DNA of 32,724 nucleotides from Lentzea indica (GCF_012184385.1 NZ_VSRL01000083.1:1-32724); one strand, 5' to 3'. Positions 1 to 8,567 are shown, counted from the first letter of the stretch. Notes: a model not told the origin generated them from the letters alone. Made by a program: numbers and translations.

Positions 1-1
1 C

Positions 2-700
2 GCCCGGCGCCGTGTCGTGCCGGTGCGCACCCTCGTCGCCGACCTGTGGGAGGACCCGCCGGACGGAGCGCTCGGCGCGGTCCAGACGTTCGTGGGGGCG
101 CTGCGCAAGCGCTCGAACCTGATCGTCCACCTCGGACTCCGTCGACGCTGCTGGTCACCGAGGGTGCCGGCTACGCGTTGCGCGCCGAGGACGTGGACGC
201 CTGGCGGTTCGAGGAGATGCTCGGCGGCGATCTCGCCGTCCTGGACAATGCGCTGGCGTTGTGGCGCGGTCCGGCCTACGCCGAGTTCGCCGGCGAGCAC
301 TGGGCACGGGCCGAGATCGACCGCCTGGAGGAGCTGCGGCTCGTTGCGGTCGAACGTCGCGCCGAAGCCGCGCTGGCCGCTGGACGTGCGGCCGGTGTCG
401 TCGCGGATCTGCGCGCTCACCTCGCCGAACACCCGTGGCGGGAGAAGGCGTGGAGCCTGCTCGCGCTGGCGCTGTACCGCGAAGGACGTCAGGGCGACGC
501 GCTGGAGGCGGTGCGGGCGGCACGCCGGGCTCTCGTCGAGAACCTCGGTGTCGATCCGGGTCCTGAGCTCCGCGCGCTGGAGTCGGACATCCTCACCCAG
601 TCCGCCCGCCTGATGCCTTCGCCCGAGTCGCCGCTGGTGGGCCGGTCGGCGGAACTGGCCGCCCTGGACACCGCCGTGCCGAGGGCGGGGGCTGGGGATC
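2..700 (+). CDS. AfsR/SARP-like regulator, DNA-binding and BTAD part (5' partial, frameshifted)
   Basis: This is the front of a large transcriptional activator whose start lies before the window. Reading frame 2 gives the end of an OmpR-like winged helix (LVADLWEDPPDGALGAVQTF). Near position 109 the protein continues in frame 1 with LVTEGAGYAL and then a full bacterial transcriptional activation (BTAD) domain of alpha-helical repeats (about 180-600, ending GVDPGPELRALE). A GG to G loss at about 109 explains the shift exactly. A second shift in a run of five G at about 686-690 joins this segment to the ATPase part at 707. Family knowledge: BTAD proteins bind direct repeats upstream of targets and often control secondary metabolism. 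The target is unknown here. The broken frame could be a sequence error or decay. Confidence 0.8.
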
Positions 701-706
701 GCGCTC

Positions 707-2761
707 GTGAGCGGCGAGGCGGGGGTGGGCAAGACGGCGCTCGCCGATGCGTTCAGCGAGGTGCTCGCCTCCCGCGGCTGGACGACCGTGTGGGCGCGTT
801 GCCCGGAGGACGCCCCGGTGGCATGGCCGTGGCAGCAGGTCGTGGAGGCGTTGGGGGAGAAGCTGGTCGCCTCCGATCGCTTCCACCTCCGCCGGGCCAT
901 CGTGTCCACTGTGGAGTCGGCGGCGCCGGTGCTGATCGTGCTGGACGACCTGCATCAGGCGGACGAGGAAACTATGGCGGTGCTGGCCGCGTTCACCACG
1001 ACCAGGCTCTCCGGTCGTGTGTTGATCGTCGCGACCACGCGCACGTCGGTGCCGTCGGAAGCGCTGGCCCGCGCGGAACCGGTCCGTGTCGAGCTCGGCG
1101 GTCTGGGGGAGGAGGCGGTCGCCGCGCTCGTGCGGCCGATCGGCGGTTCTCCCGACGTGCGGGTGATCTACGAGCGCAGCGGCGGCAATCCGTTCTACGT
1201 CAAGGAACTCGCCCGGCTGTTCGCGGCCGGTGGCGATCTCCGTTCCGTTCCGCCAGGCGTGCGGGACGTCATCCGGCATCGCCTGACCGCATTGCCCGCT
1301 GAGGCGCGCACAGTGTTGCAGCGGGCGTCGGTGCTAGGACGTGACGTCGAGGTGGACCTGCTCGCCGCGCTGGCGGGCGACGACGTGCTCGACGCGGTGG
1401 ATCTCGCGCTCGGGGCGGGTTTCCTCGTCGAGGTGGCACCCGGCCACGCCCGGTTCACGCACGCTTTGGTGCGCGACACGGTGTACGAGGACGTATCGCT
1501 GACCAGGCGTGCGCGTTGGCACGCCACCGTCGCATCGGCGCTCGAATCTCTGCGCCCCGATGACGTTCAGCTGCTCGCCCACCACTATGTCCTGGCAGGG
1601 ACGCGAAGTGCTGCCGCGGTCAGGGCGCTGGCAGCGGCCGCGGAGGCCACCCGCTCTCCACGTGACGCGGTGCGCCTGTGGCGAGCGGCGATCGCGGCCT
1701 CCGGCTCCACCAGGCTCGACCTCGTGACCGGGCTGGCCACGGCACTGGCCGTCAGCGGTGACCTCGCGGAGGCTCGTGCGCAGCGGTCCGTCGCGTTGCG
1801 AACGGCCGGTGACGCGCAGGAGATGGCGACCGTGATCGGTTCGTTCGACGTCCCCGGCATCTGGACCACGAACGACGACCCCACCCACTCCGCCGGGCTC
1901 GTCTCCGCGGCCGAACGCACACTGGCCGCGTTCCCCGGCCCCACCTCGACCCGTGCCCGCCTGCTCGCGACGATCGCGATGGAGGAGCGCGGTACCTGCA
2001 ATCGCCTGGCGGAAGCCACGGAGGCCGAGGCCATCGCCCGTGACCTCGGCGATCCCGCGCTGCTCGCGTTCGCGCTGAACGGCCGCTTCATGCACACGTT
2101 CCACCGCACCGGCCTCGCCCCGGAACGTGCGGCGATCGGCCGTGAACTGGTCGCGCTGGCCTCCGAGCACCACCTGGTGACCCACGAGGTGCTCGGCCAC
2201 CTCATCCTGGTCCAGGCTCATGCCGCACTGGCCGAGTTCGAGACCGCGGACCAGCACGTGGCCGCAGCAGATGACCTCGCGCAACGCCACGATCTGCCGT
2301 TGGTCGGGGTGTTCACGGACTGGTACGCCGCGTTGAAGCTGGCGGCGGCGGGACGCGTCGCGGAGGCCGACCGCGCGTACCGTGCCGCAGCCGCCCGCGT
2401 GCGGGGGACGGGCATGTGGGGCATGGAGCGCGGCCTGCTGCTGTTGGCCCTCCTGAGCCTGCACGGACCGTCCACAGTGGACCTGTCAGACGACTGGGGT
2501 CCCCACCTGGACTGGGTTCGCCCGCTGGTGCTGCCTCACGACGAAGCGCTGGCGGCCGCACGAGCGTTGCCGCCAGGGCCGGCGGACCTGCTCGCCGAGG
2601 TGCGGGCATGTCTGCTGGCCATGGCGGCGACGCGCTTGCGGGATCAGGAACTACGCGAACGTGCCCGCTCGTTGTTGCTTCCTGCGAGGGCCGAACTCGC
2701 CGGCGCGGGTACCGGCCTGTTCACGTTCGGCCCGGTCAGCCGTTATCTCGACGAACTGTGA
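707..2761 (+). CDS. AAA ATPase and helical-repeat part of the AfsR/SARP-like regulator
   Basis: This frame carries the nucleotide-binding half of the same regulator. The Walker A motif GEAGVGKT is encoded at 713-736, and a Walker B-like VLIVLDDLHQAD follows at about 929-964. A winged-helix-like and TPR-like alpha-helical region runs to the C-terminus at LFTFGPVSRYLDEL. There is no LuxR-type helix-turn-helix at the end, which agrees with DNA binding being in the N-terminal winged helix upstream. The GTG at 707 is probably not a genuine start: it lies within the conserved lead-in to Walker A (GLGIALVSGEAGVGKT), which reads upstream to 689 in this frame. Removing one G from the five-G run at 686-690 restores a single protein with the BTAD part. 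ATP-dependent control is inferred from the family. Confidence 0.85.
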   Translation: MSGEAGVGKTALADAFSEVLASRGWTTVWARCPEDAPVAWPWQQVVEALGEKLVASDRFHLRRAIVSTVESAAPVLIVLDDLHQADEETMAVLAAFTTTRLSGRVLIVATTRTSVPSEALARAEPVRVELGGLGEEAVAALVRPIGGSPDVRVIYERSGGNPFYVKELARLFAAGGDLRSVPPGVRDVIRHRLTALPAEARTVLQRASVLGRDVEVDLLAALAGDDVLDAVDLALGAGFLVEVAPGHARFTHALVRDTVYEDVSLTRRARWHATVASALESLRPDDVQLLAHHYVLAGTRSAAAVRALAAAAEATRSPRDAVRLWRAAIAASGSTRLDLVTGLATALAVSGDLAEARAQRSVALRTAGDAQEMATVIGSFDVPGIWTTNDDPTHSAGLVSAAERTLAAFPGPTSTRARLLATIAMEERGTCNRLAEATEAEAIARDLGDPALLAFALNGRFMHTFHRTGLAPERAAIGRELVALASEHHLVTHEVLGHLILVQAHAALAEFETADQHVAAADDLAQRHDLPLVGVFTDWYAALKLAAAGRVAEADRAYRAAAARVRGTGMWGMERGLLLLALLSLHGPSTVDLSDDWGPHLDWVRPLVLPHDEALAAARALPPGPADLLAEVRACLLAMAATRLRDQELRERARSLLLPARAELAGAGTGLFTFGPVSRYLDEL
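905..915. repeat. TCCACWGTGGA palindrome, copy 1
   Basis: TCCACTGTGGA inside the regulator gene, first of five copies of this 11-bp palindrome in the window. Confidence 0.7.
2471..2481. repeat. TCCACWGTGGA palindrome, copy 2
   Basis: TCCACAGTGGA inside the regulator gene; flanked by G and C, making a 13-bp inverted repeat. Confidence 0.7.
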
Positions 2762-2764
2762 CGG

Positions 2765-4201
2765 TCACAGCGGCAACCGGCGCAGCGCGGGTTTGAGGAC
2801 CTTCCCTGAACCGGTGCGCGGCAGCTCGTCCACCACCTCCACGTGCACCGGGATCTTGTACTTCGCAAGGCGCGGCAACAGGAACTCCCGCAGAGTCGTG
2901 GCGTCCACGGCAGCACCGGTCCGCGGTCGCACGAACGCACGACCAACCTCGCCCCACCGCGGGTCCGGCACCCCGACAACGGCGACCTCGGCCACGTCCG
3001 GATGGTCGGTGATCGCGTTCTCCACCTCGGCGGGATACACGTTCTCGCCACCCGAGATGAACATGTCCTTGAGCCGGTCGACGACGTACAGGTGACCGTC
3101 GTCGAGCCGCCCGATGTCGCCGGTGCGGAACCACCCGTCCTCGGTGAACGCGGCCGCTGTGGCGACCGGGTCGTTCCAGTAGCCGGGCGTGACGTTCGGC
3201 CCCTGCACCAGGATCTCGCCGGTTTCGGCCAGCCGGAGGTCGCCGAAGAACACCGGCGTCCCCGCCGAGCCCGCCTTGCGCACGCTGTCACCCGCCTCCA
3301 GGAAGGTGGCGCCGGGCGCGGTCTCGGTCAGGCCGTAGCCCTGGCAGAACACCAGCCCGCGGTCCTGGTAGGCGTGGATCACCGCATCCGGTACCGCCGC
3401 CCCGCCGCAGATCAGCACCCGCAGCGAGGACAGGTCGGCGGTGGGCCAGCGCGGCGACGCGGCCAGGTCGGCGTACATGGTGGACACACCGAACATCCAC
3501 GTCACGCGGTGTTGCTCGATCAACGCGACGCACTCGTCGACGTCCCAGCGCGAGGTGATCACGCTGCGCCCGCCCTTGATGAAGGTGGGCAGCAGCGTCT
3601 GGGTGAGCGCGGCGACGTGGAAGAGCGGGGCCGCGACCAGCGCGACGTCGTCGGTGGCGACGTCGATGCCGATCATCAGGTTGAACGTGTTCCACAGCAG
3701 GTTGGCGTGGCTGAGGACCGCGCCCTTGGGCCTGCCGGTGGTGCCGGAGGTGTAGAGGATCAGGGCGGGGTCGTCGACGGCGACCGGCACGTCGAGCAGT
3801 TCTGCCGAGCCGCCCGCGAGCCAGTCCTCGTGGTCGTCGAGACAGATGGCTCGCGGGTGTTCCGCGCGGTGTGACGGCGCGTGGATCAGCACATGTGCGC
3901 CGCTGTCGGCGAGCTGGTAGTTGATCTCCGCAGGGGTGAGGCGGAAGTTCAGCGGTACGAAGACGGCGCCGAGCTGGTGGGTGGCGAACATGGTCTCGGC
4001 GAACGACGGGTGGTTGGGGCCGAGGTAGGCGACCCGGTCACCGTGGCGCACCCCGAGCTCCTCCAACCGGCGCGCCAGCTTCGTCGTGCGGACGGCCAGC
4101 TCCTCGTACGTGGTGGAGACTCCGTTGCAGGTGAACGCTTCACGCTTCGGCGCCATGCGCGCGCGGCGGTGTGGCCAGCTGCCCAGTCCCGCGTTCCGCA
4201 T
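2765..4201 (-). CDS. Acyl-CoA synthetase (AMP-binding ligase, FadD-like)
   Basis: Predicted to activate a carboxylic acid to its CoA thioester through an acyl-AMP intermediate. The 478-residue protein has every class I adenylate-forming motif: the phosphate loop YTSGTTGRPKG (150-160), YGLTE (289-293), the TGD hinge region (360-362, in FRTGDIGRLDDG), DRLKDMFISGGENVYP, and the C-terminal PRTGSGK with the catalytic lysine at about 467. No signal peptide, so it is cytoplasmic. It is the last gene of the minus-strand operon and overlaps the transporter gene by 62 bases. The likely substrate is the acid imported by that transporter. With a MaoC hydratase, an SDR dehydrogenase and an amidohydrolase upstream, an aromatic propenoic or propionic acid is a reasonable inference, but the acid pocket cannot be read from sequence alone. 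Confidence 0.9.
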   Translation of the reverse strand: MRNAGLGSWPHRRARMAPKREAFTCNGVSTTYEELAVRTTKLARRLEELGVRHGDRVAYLGPNHPSFAETMFATHQLGAVFVPLNFRLTPAEINYQLADSGAHVLIHAPSHRAEHPRAICLDDHEDWLAGGSAELLDVPVAVDDPALILYTSGTTGRPKGAVLSHANLLWNTFNLMIGIDVATDDVALVAAPLFHVAALTQTLLPTFIKGGRSVITSRWDVDECVALIEQHRVTWMFGVSTMYADLAASPRWPTADLSSLRVLICGGAAVPDAVIHAYQDRGLVFCQGYGLTETAPGATFLEAGDSVRKAGSAGTPVFFGDLRLAETGEILVQGPNVTPGYWNDPVATAAAFTEDGWFRTGDIGRLDDGHLYVVDRLKDMFISGGENVYPAEVENAITDHPDVAEVAVVGVPDPRWGEVGRAFVRPRTGAAVDATTLREFLLPRLAKYKIPVHVEVVDELPRTGSGKVLKPALRRLPL

Positions 4202-5456
4202 TCCTGTCTCCTGTCAGGCTCGTGCGGCTGGTCTCCTGCAGTGCGACCGTGCAGACCACGGTGAGCAGGCAGAACGCCGCGAGGATGAACGGGATGGCCG
4301 CGGTGCCTGCCAGGCTCTGCACCTGCGCGAAGAGCAACGGGGCCAGGCCGGCGCCCAGGCCGGCGAGCTGATAGCCGAGCGAGGCGCCGGTGTAGCGGCT
4401 GCCGGTGCTGAACAGCTCGCTGTAGAGCGCGGCGAGCGGGCCGTACATCATGGGGTGGATCACGGCCTGGCCGAGCACCAGTGCGATGACGATGAAACCG
4501 TTGTCCACCAACGGGAACAGTGCGAACCCGAAGGCGGCCATCAGTACGGCGCCCGCGAGGACGACAGGCCTGCGGCCGAACCGGTCCGACGCCCCGGACC
4601 AGGCGATGATGCCGATCACCGCGAGCGCGGACGACAGGGTGAGCGCGTTGAGGATCGACTGCCTGCTGTTGCCCGCCTGGACTCCGTAGGCGAGCACGAA
4701 CGTCGTGAGCGTGGACTGTGCGACGAACGCCGAGAGGCCGACACCGACCGCGAGCAGCAACGTGCGCGGGTGGTTGCGCAGCACGTCGACCAACGGCGCG
4801 GAGGTGCGCTTCGCCTGAGCTTGGAACACGGGCGTTTCTTCGACCTTCATGCGCACGAACAGGCCGATGCCGAGCAGGACCACGCTCAGCAGGAACGGCA
4901 CCCGCCAGCCCCAGTCGAGGAACGCCCGCTCACCCACCAGTGCCGCGGTGCCGGTGAGCGCGGCGGTCGACAGCACCATGCCGCACGGCGCCCCCGCGTT
5001 GGTGAAGCTCGCCCACAGTCCGCGCCGTGAGGTGGCGTGCTCGGCGGACATGAGGACCGCACCACCCCACTCGCCGCCGACGGAGATGCCCTGCACCACC
5101 CGCAGCAGGATCAGACCGGCGGGAGCGAGCCAGCCGACCTGGCCGTAGGTGGGCAGCAGGCCGATCAGGAAGCTCGCCACACCCATCAGGCTCATGGTGA
5201 GCACGAGCATCTTCTTGCGCCCCAGCAGGTCGCCGTAGTGTCCGAAGAGGACACCGCCGAGCGGGCGGGCGAGGTAGCCGGTGGCGAACGTGCCGAAGCT
5301 CGCGATCGTGCCGACCAGCGGGTCGAGCGAGGAGAAGAAGACCTTGTTGAACACGACCGCGGAAGCGGTGGCGTAGAGCAGGAAGTCGTAGTATTCGATC
5401 ACGCTTCCGAGGAAGCTCGATGAGACCGCACGGCGTAACTGCGTTGTTGTCGCCAT
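4140..5456 (-). CDS. MFS transporter of the metabolite:H+ symporter (MHS) type
   Basis: Integral membrane importer of 438 residues with about twelve hydrophobic segments. The N-terminus EYYDFLLYAT, the RPLGG segment (64-68) and the loop motif GHYGDLLGRKK (72-82) are typical of the MHS group, which takes up organic acids, aromatic acids and compatible solutes with protons. Motif WGGAVLMSAEH and the GWRVPFLLS segment also fit. The ATG at 5454-5456 is preceded by a good GAGGTGA ribosome site placed over the end of the MaoC gene, 9 bases upstream. Position inside a CoA-dependent degradation operon suggests it imports the operon's substrate. The C-terminal 25 residues are hydrophilic and variable. 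Confidence 0.9.
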   Translation of the reverse strand: MATTTQLRRAVSSSFLGSVIEYYDFLLYATASAVVFNKVFFSSLDPLVGTIASFGTFATGYLARPLGGVLFGHYGDLLGRKKMLVLTMSLMGVASFLIGLLPTYGQVGWLAPAGLILLRVVQGISVGGEWGGAVLMSAEHATSRRGLWASFTNAGAPCGMVLSTAALTGTAALVGERAFLDWGWRVPFLLSVVLLGIGLFVRMKVEETPVFQAQAKRTSAPLVDVLRNHPRTLLLAVGVGLSAFVAQSTLTTFVLAYGVQAGNSRQSILNALTLSSALAVIGIIAWSGASDRFGRRPVVLAGAVLMAAFGFALFPLVDNGFIVIALVLGQAVIHPMMYGPLAALYSELFSTGSRYTGASLGYQLAGLGAGLAPLLFAQVQSLAGTAAIPFILAAFCLLTVVCTVALQETSRTSLTGDRNAERGTGQLATPPRAHGAEA

Positions 5457-5465
5457 GACTTCACC

Positions 5466-5924
5466 TCACGCGTAGTGACGGTAGACGGCGCGTGCGACGC
5501 ACGCGGGCTTGTCGGAACCTTCGATCTCGACCGTGAAGTCGACGGTGATCTGCACGCCGTTGCCCGCGACCTCGTCGACGGACGCGACCTTGCCCTGGAG
5601 GCGGATCTTGGCGCCGACCGGTACGGGGGCGGGGAACCGGACCTTCTCCAGCCCGTAGTTGATGCTCATCCGCACGCCCGAGACGTCGAGCAGCTCTCCC
5701 ATCAGCGGGATGAGCAGCGCCAGCGTGAGGTAGCCGTGTGCGATCGTCGTCTTGAACGGCCCGGCGGCGGCGCGTTCGGGGTCGACGTGGATCCACTGGT
5801 GGTCGTCGGTCGCGTCGGCGAACGTGTTGACGCGGCCCTGGTCGATCTGCAGCCAGTCGGTGTGGCCGAGATCGGCTCCTCCCAGGGCCTTTAGCTCTTC
5901 GAGTCCGTGCACGGCGGTGGTCAT
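5466..5924 (-). CDS. MaoC-family (R)-specific enoyl-CoA hydratase
   Basis: A single hot-dog domain protein of 152 residues. The hydratase 2 signature is visible as DATDDHQWIH, with the likely catalytic Asp41 and His46 followed by VDPERA. The fold continues through GPFKTTIAHGYLTLAL. It resembles NodN/Rv0130-like hydratases (family knowledge), which add water to trans-2-enoyl-CoA giving the (3R)-hydroxy product. Its ATG overlaps the stop of the amidohydrolase gene (ATGA), so translation is probably coupled. The neighbouring SDR looks like the dehydrogenase half of MFE-2, so the pair would act in sequence on the same (3R)-hydroxyacyl-CoA. The pairing is inference; the motif is direct. Confidence 0.88.
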   Translation of the reverse strand: MTTAVHGLEELKALGGADLGHTDWLQIDQGRVNTFADATDDHQWIHVDPERAAAGPFKTTIAHGYLTLALLIPLMGELLDVSGVRMSINYGLEKVRFPAPVPVGAKIRLQGKVASVDEVAGNGVQITVDFTVEIEGSDKPACVARAVYRHYA

Positions 5925-6812
5925 GCGTCCTCCTTGACGAGTCCGAGCAGCCGAGCGGCGTTGTGCTTGAGGATCTTGGGGCGGACCTCGGCCTTGATGT
6001 CGAGCTTCTCGAAGTCGGCGAGCCAGCGGTCCGGGGTGATCACCGGGTGGTCCGAGCCGAAGAGAACCTTGTCCTGCAGCACGGTGTTGGCGTAGCGCAC
6101 GAGCTGCGGCGGGAAGTACTTCGGCGACCAACCGGAGAGGTCGATGTACACGAACGGCTTGTGCGTGGCCACGGCGAGTGCCTCGTCCTGCCAGGGGAAC
6201 GAGGGATGCGCGAGCACGATCTTGAGGTGCGGGAAGTCGACAGCGACGTCGTCGACGAGCATCGGGTTGGAGTGCTTGAGCCTGATGCCACCGCCGCCGG
6301 GCACGCCGGCGCCGATCCCGGTCTGTCCACTGTGGAACAGCGCGGGCACGCCGAGCTCCTCGATCACCTCGTACAGCGGGTAGGCCATGCGGTCGTCGGG
6401 GGAGAAGTCCTGCAGGCTGGGGTGGAACTTGAAGCCGCGCACGCCGTGTTCCTCCACGAGCCTGCGCGCCTCCCGGGCCGCCGTACGGCCCTTCCACGGG
6501 TCGACGCTCGCGAACGGGATCAGCACGTCGGCGTGCTCGGCGCAGGACGCGGCGATCTCCTCGTTCGCCGATGCGCGGGTGCCCGGTGGCGTGCTCCGCG
6601 TCGACCGTGAAGATCACCGCGGCCATCTTCCGCTCGCGGTAGATCTGCGCGGTCTCGGCGATCGTCGGCTGCCGGTGGGCGGCCTTGAAGTACTTCGCGG
6701 ACGCCTCGATCAGCGCGGGGCTGAGCGAACTGTGGCCGTCGCCGGAGATCTCCGCGTGCGTGTGCACGTCGATGGCGACCAGGCCGTCCACATCCATTGT
6801 GGGCACGTTCAT
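5921..6812 (-). CDS. Amidohydrolase-2 family hydrolase, frameshifted; possible beta-ketoacyl-CoA hydrolase
   Basis: Metal-dependent TIM-barrel hydrolase of the COG2159 type. The start MNVPTMDVDG and the metal motif DVHTHAE (His17, His19) are in one frame. From about 6575 the protein continues in another frame with SANEEIAASC, FASVDPWKG, GFKFHPSLQDF, FHSGQTG, VLAHPSFPW and FGSDHPVI, which supply the remaining metal and catalytic His and Asp. Inserting GC into the alternating run at about 6575-6580 restores one protein of roughly 297 residues. Start ATG overlaps the SDR stop by four bases, and the stop overlaps the MaoC start. In hydroxycinnamate operons of Rhodococcus and Corynebacterium an amidohydrolase of this kind cleaves the beta-ketoacyl-CoA, removing acetyl-CoA. 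That role is inferred here from context. Decarboxylation or lactone hydrolysis are alternatives within the family. Confidence 0.82.
6326..6336. repeat. TCCACWGTGGA palindrome, copy 3
   Basis: TCCACTGTGGA inside the amidohydrolase gene. Confidence 0.7.
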
Positions 6813-7687
6813 GGCGCCACCGGAACCGGGATGCCGTACGTCTCGGCCTCGAACTCGTTCCACCGTTCAGCGATCGCGGGTGCGGTCCAGCCGCCGTCCG
6901 CGAACTGGACCTGCTTCTCGGCGGGGTGCGACCACAGTGCGAGCCGGTCGCCACCGATGCCGATCGCCTGCCCCGTCACGCCTTTCGCCGCGTCCGAGGC
7001 GAGGTGGACGATCAGCTCCGAGACGTCCTCCACGGTGCCGAGCCCTTCGTCCCGCCGCACCCAGGCGGGCAGTGGCGCCCCGGTCCGTTCGGACTCCTCG
7101 ATCAACGGCGCGAAGGCGGGAATCGTCTTGGTCATCTCGGTCGCGGCGACCGGGACGACCGCGTTGACGGCGATGTCCGACCGTGCGAGTTCCAGCGCCC
7201 ACGTCCGCGCCATCGCGGTGATCCCCGCCTTGGCCGCGGCGTAGTTGGTCTGCCCGAAGTTCCCGCGCTGCCCGGCCGGCGACGAGATCAGCACGAGGCT
7301 GCCGCCGGTTCCCTGCTCCCGCATCCGCACCGCGGCCGCGCGGGCGCACGTGAACGTGCCGCGCAGGTGCACGTTGATCACGGCGTCGAAGTCGTCGTCG
7401 CTCATCTTCCACAGCACGCGGTCGCGCAGAATGCCCGCGTTGGTGACCAGCACGTCGAGCCGTCCGAACTCCTCGACGGCGGTGTCCACCAGCCGCTGCG
7501 CGGTCTCGGCCGGCCCGACGGGCGCGATCACGGCCTTGCCGCCGATGAGGGCGGCGACCTCCTCCGCGACCTCGTCCACGTCGTTGACCACGACCTTGGC
7601 GCCGTTGCGGGCCAAGGCTTCCGCGTACGCACGCCCCAGTCCGCGGCCGGCGCCGGTGACGATCGCGACCTTTCCCGACAGCTTCAT
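6809..7687 (-). CDS. SDR-family 3-hydroxyacyl-CoA dehydrogenase-like oxidoreductase
   Basis: Short-chain dehydrogenase of 292 residues. The nucleotide-binding motif TGAGRGLG (11-18), NAG (83-85), Ser135/136, Tyr149 and Lys153 (YAAAK) are all present. The acidic residue after the second strand (VVVND) favours NAD. The length and C-terminal extension (GIGGDRLALWSHP and FADGGWTAPAIAERW) resemble the dehydrogenase domain of peroxisomal MFE-2 and Rv0148-like enzymes, which oxidise (3R)-hydroxyacyl-CoA. I chose the ATG at 7685-7687 because the conserved MKLSGKVAIVTG begins there and a purine-rich GGAGAGGA lies upstream. It is the first gene of the five-gene operon and is divergent from the PaaX regulator across 76 bases. 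Confidence 0.88.
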   Translation of the reverse strand: MKLSGKVAIVTGAGRGLGRAYAEALARNGAKVVVNDVDEVAEEVAALIGGKAVIAPVGPAETAQRLVDTAVEEFGRLDVLVTNAGILRDRVLWKMSDDDFDAVINVHLRGTFTCARAAAVRMREQGTGGSLVLISSPAGQRGNFGQTNYAAAKAGITAMARTWALELARSDIAVNAVVPVAATEMTKTIPAFAPLIEESERTGAPLPAWVRRDEGLGTVEDVSELIVHLASDAAKGVTGQAIGIGGDRLALWSHPAEKQVQFADGGWTAPAIAERWNEFEAETYGIPVPVAP

Positions 7688-7730
7688 CCGACGAGTTCCT
7701 CTCCGTTGGGGTCGTCGCCCAAAGTACGCC

Positions 7731-7756
7731 ACAATCGTGACGCTCGTCTAGATTCT
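7731..7756. promoter_or_regulatory. Candidate PaaX-type operator between the divergent SDR and PaaX genes
   Basis: The 76-base gap contains a symmetrical inverted repeat. The four blocks AATC, GACG, CGTC and GATT are each separated by exactly two bases (7733-7754), and an outer A/T pair (7731, 7756) extends the symmetry. All four blocks pair in the inverted sense. It covers the only convincing -10 box for the regulator gene and lies 44 bases or more upstream of the SDR start. This is the expected place for a repressor that controls itself and the catabolic operon. Binding is inferred. Confidence 0.6.
7749..7754 (+). promoter_or_regulatory. Possible -10 box for a leaderless PaaX-family mRNA
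   Basis: TAGATT fits the TANNNT pattern of actinobacterial -10 boxes and ends nine bases before the ATG at 7764. No ribosome-binding sequence precedes that ATG, so a transcript starting at or near the A of ATG is plausible. No clear -35 box is seen. Confidence 0.35.
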
Positions 7757-7763
7757 GCCCAAC

Positions 7764-8567
7764 ATGTATCGTGACAGCGTGACGCCGCAGTCCTTGATGC
7801 TGAACTTCCTCGGCCTGTACGTGCTGGGCCGCGACATCGCCGTGTACTCGGGCAGCGTGATCGACGTCTTCGGTCGCGTGGACGTCTCCGAGGAGGCGGT
7901 GCGCTCCACCCTGACCCGGATGACCTCCCGCGGCCTGCTCTCCAAGCACCGCAACGGCCGCAAGGTCTACTTCGGACTCACCCCGCGTGCGACCGACGTC
8001 CTGGAGGACGGTGGGCGCCGCATCTGGCAGCGCGGCGCCGTGAACAGGGACTGGGACGGCACCTGGACCCTGGTCGGCTTCTCCCTGCCGGAAGGCCGCC
8101 GCGGCGACCGCCACGACCTGCGCTCCCAGCTGCAGTGGGCAGGCTTCGGGCCCGTGCAGAACGGCCTGTGGATCGCCCCCGGCACCCGCGACGTCACCGA
8201 GATGGTCGCCGACCTCGGCCTCACCGAGAACGTCACCGTCTTCACCGCGCAGCACGCCAAGCCGACCGAGGCCGCGGACCTGGCCACGCGCGCGTTCGAC
8301 ACGGCCGCCATCGCCGCGCGCTACCAGGACTTCCTGGCCCGGTGGCGCGAGCCGCTCGACGCACTGCCCGACGACCTGGCCCGCCAGCTGGTGCTGCACG
8401 CGGACTGGCTCGACCTCGTGCGCCAGGACCCCCACCTGCCGGCCGAGCTGCTCGCAGGCGACTGGCCGGCCATCGAGGCGGAGCAGCTGTTCAGGACACT
8501 CGCCACGCGCTACGCCGAGACCGCGGCGCCGCTCGCGCTCGCCGCCATCGAGTCGATCGAGGTCTGA
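7764..8567 (+). CDS. PaaX-family transcriptional repressor
   Basis: Regulator of 267 residues with the PaaX layout: an N-terminal winged helix (LMLNFLGLYVLGRD, then SEEAVRSTLTRMTSRGLL, then HRNGRKVYFGLT), a central domain (DWDGTWTLVGFSLPEGRRGDRHDLRSQL, then GLWIAPG), and a C-terminal helical domain with DLVRQDPHLPAELL. Family knowledge: PaaX binds aryl-CoA thioesters, classically phenylacetyl-CoA, which release it from DNA. Here the ligand is probably a CoA thioester made by the ligase of the divergent operon. An alternative GTG start at 7779 would remove five residues. The 3' end is convergent with the TetR gene with a four-base gap and no terminator. Confidence 0.9.
   Translation: MYRDSVTPQSLMLNFLGLYVLGRDIAVYSGSVIDVFGRVDVSEEAVRSTLTRMTSRGLLSKHRNGRKVYFGLTPRATDVLEDGGRRIWQRGAVNRDWDGTWTLVGFSLPEGRRGDRHDLRSQLQWAGFGPVQNGLWIAPGTRDVTEMVADLGLTENVTVFTAQHAKPTEAADLATRAFDTAAIAARYQDFLARWREPLDALPDDLARQLVLHADWLDLVRQDPHLPAELLAGDWPAIEAEQLFRTLATRYAETAAPLALAAIESIEV

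Noticed and set aside
2762-2764. Terminator between the convergent regulator and CoA ligase genes
   Set aside because: Only three bases separate the stops and no hairpin is visible around them.
5466-6863. One long minus-strand frame joining the amidohydrolase N-terminus to the MaoC protein as an apparent fusion
   Set aside because: The middle part is out-of-frame nonsense; the real amidohydrolase continues in another frame and MaoC has its own overlapping ATG, so there is no fusion.
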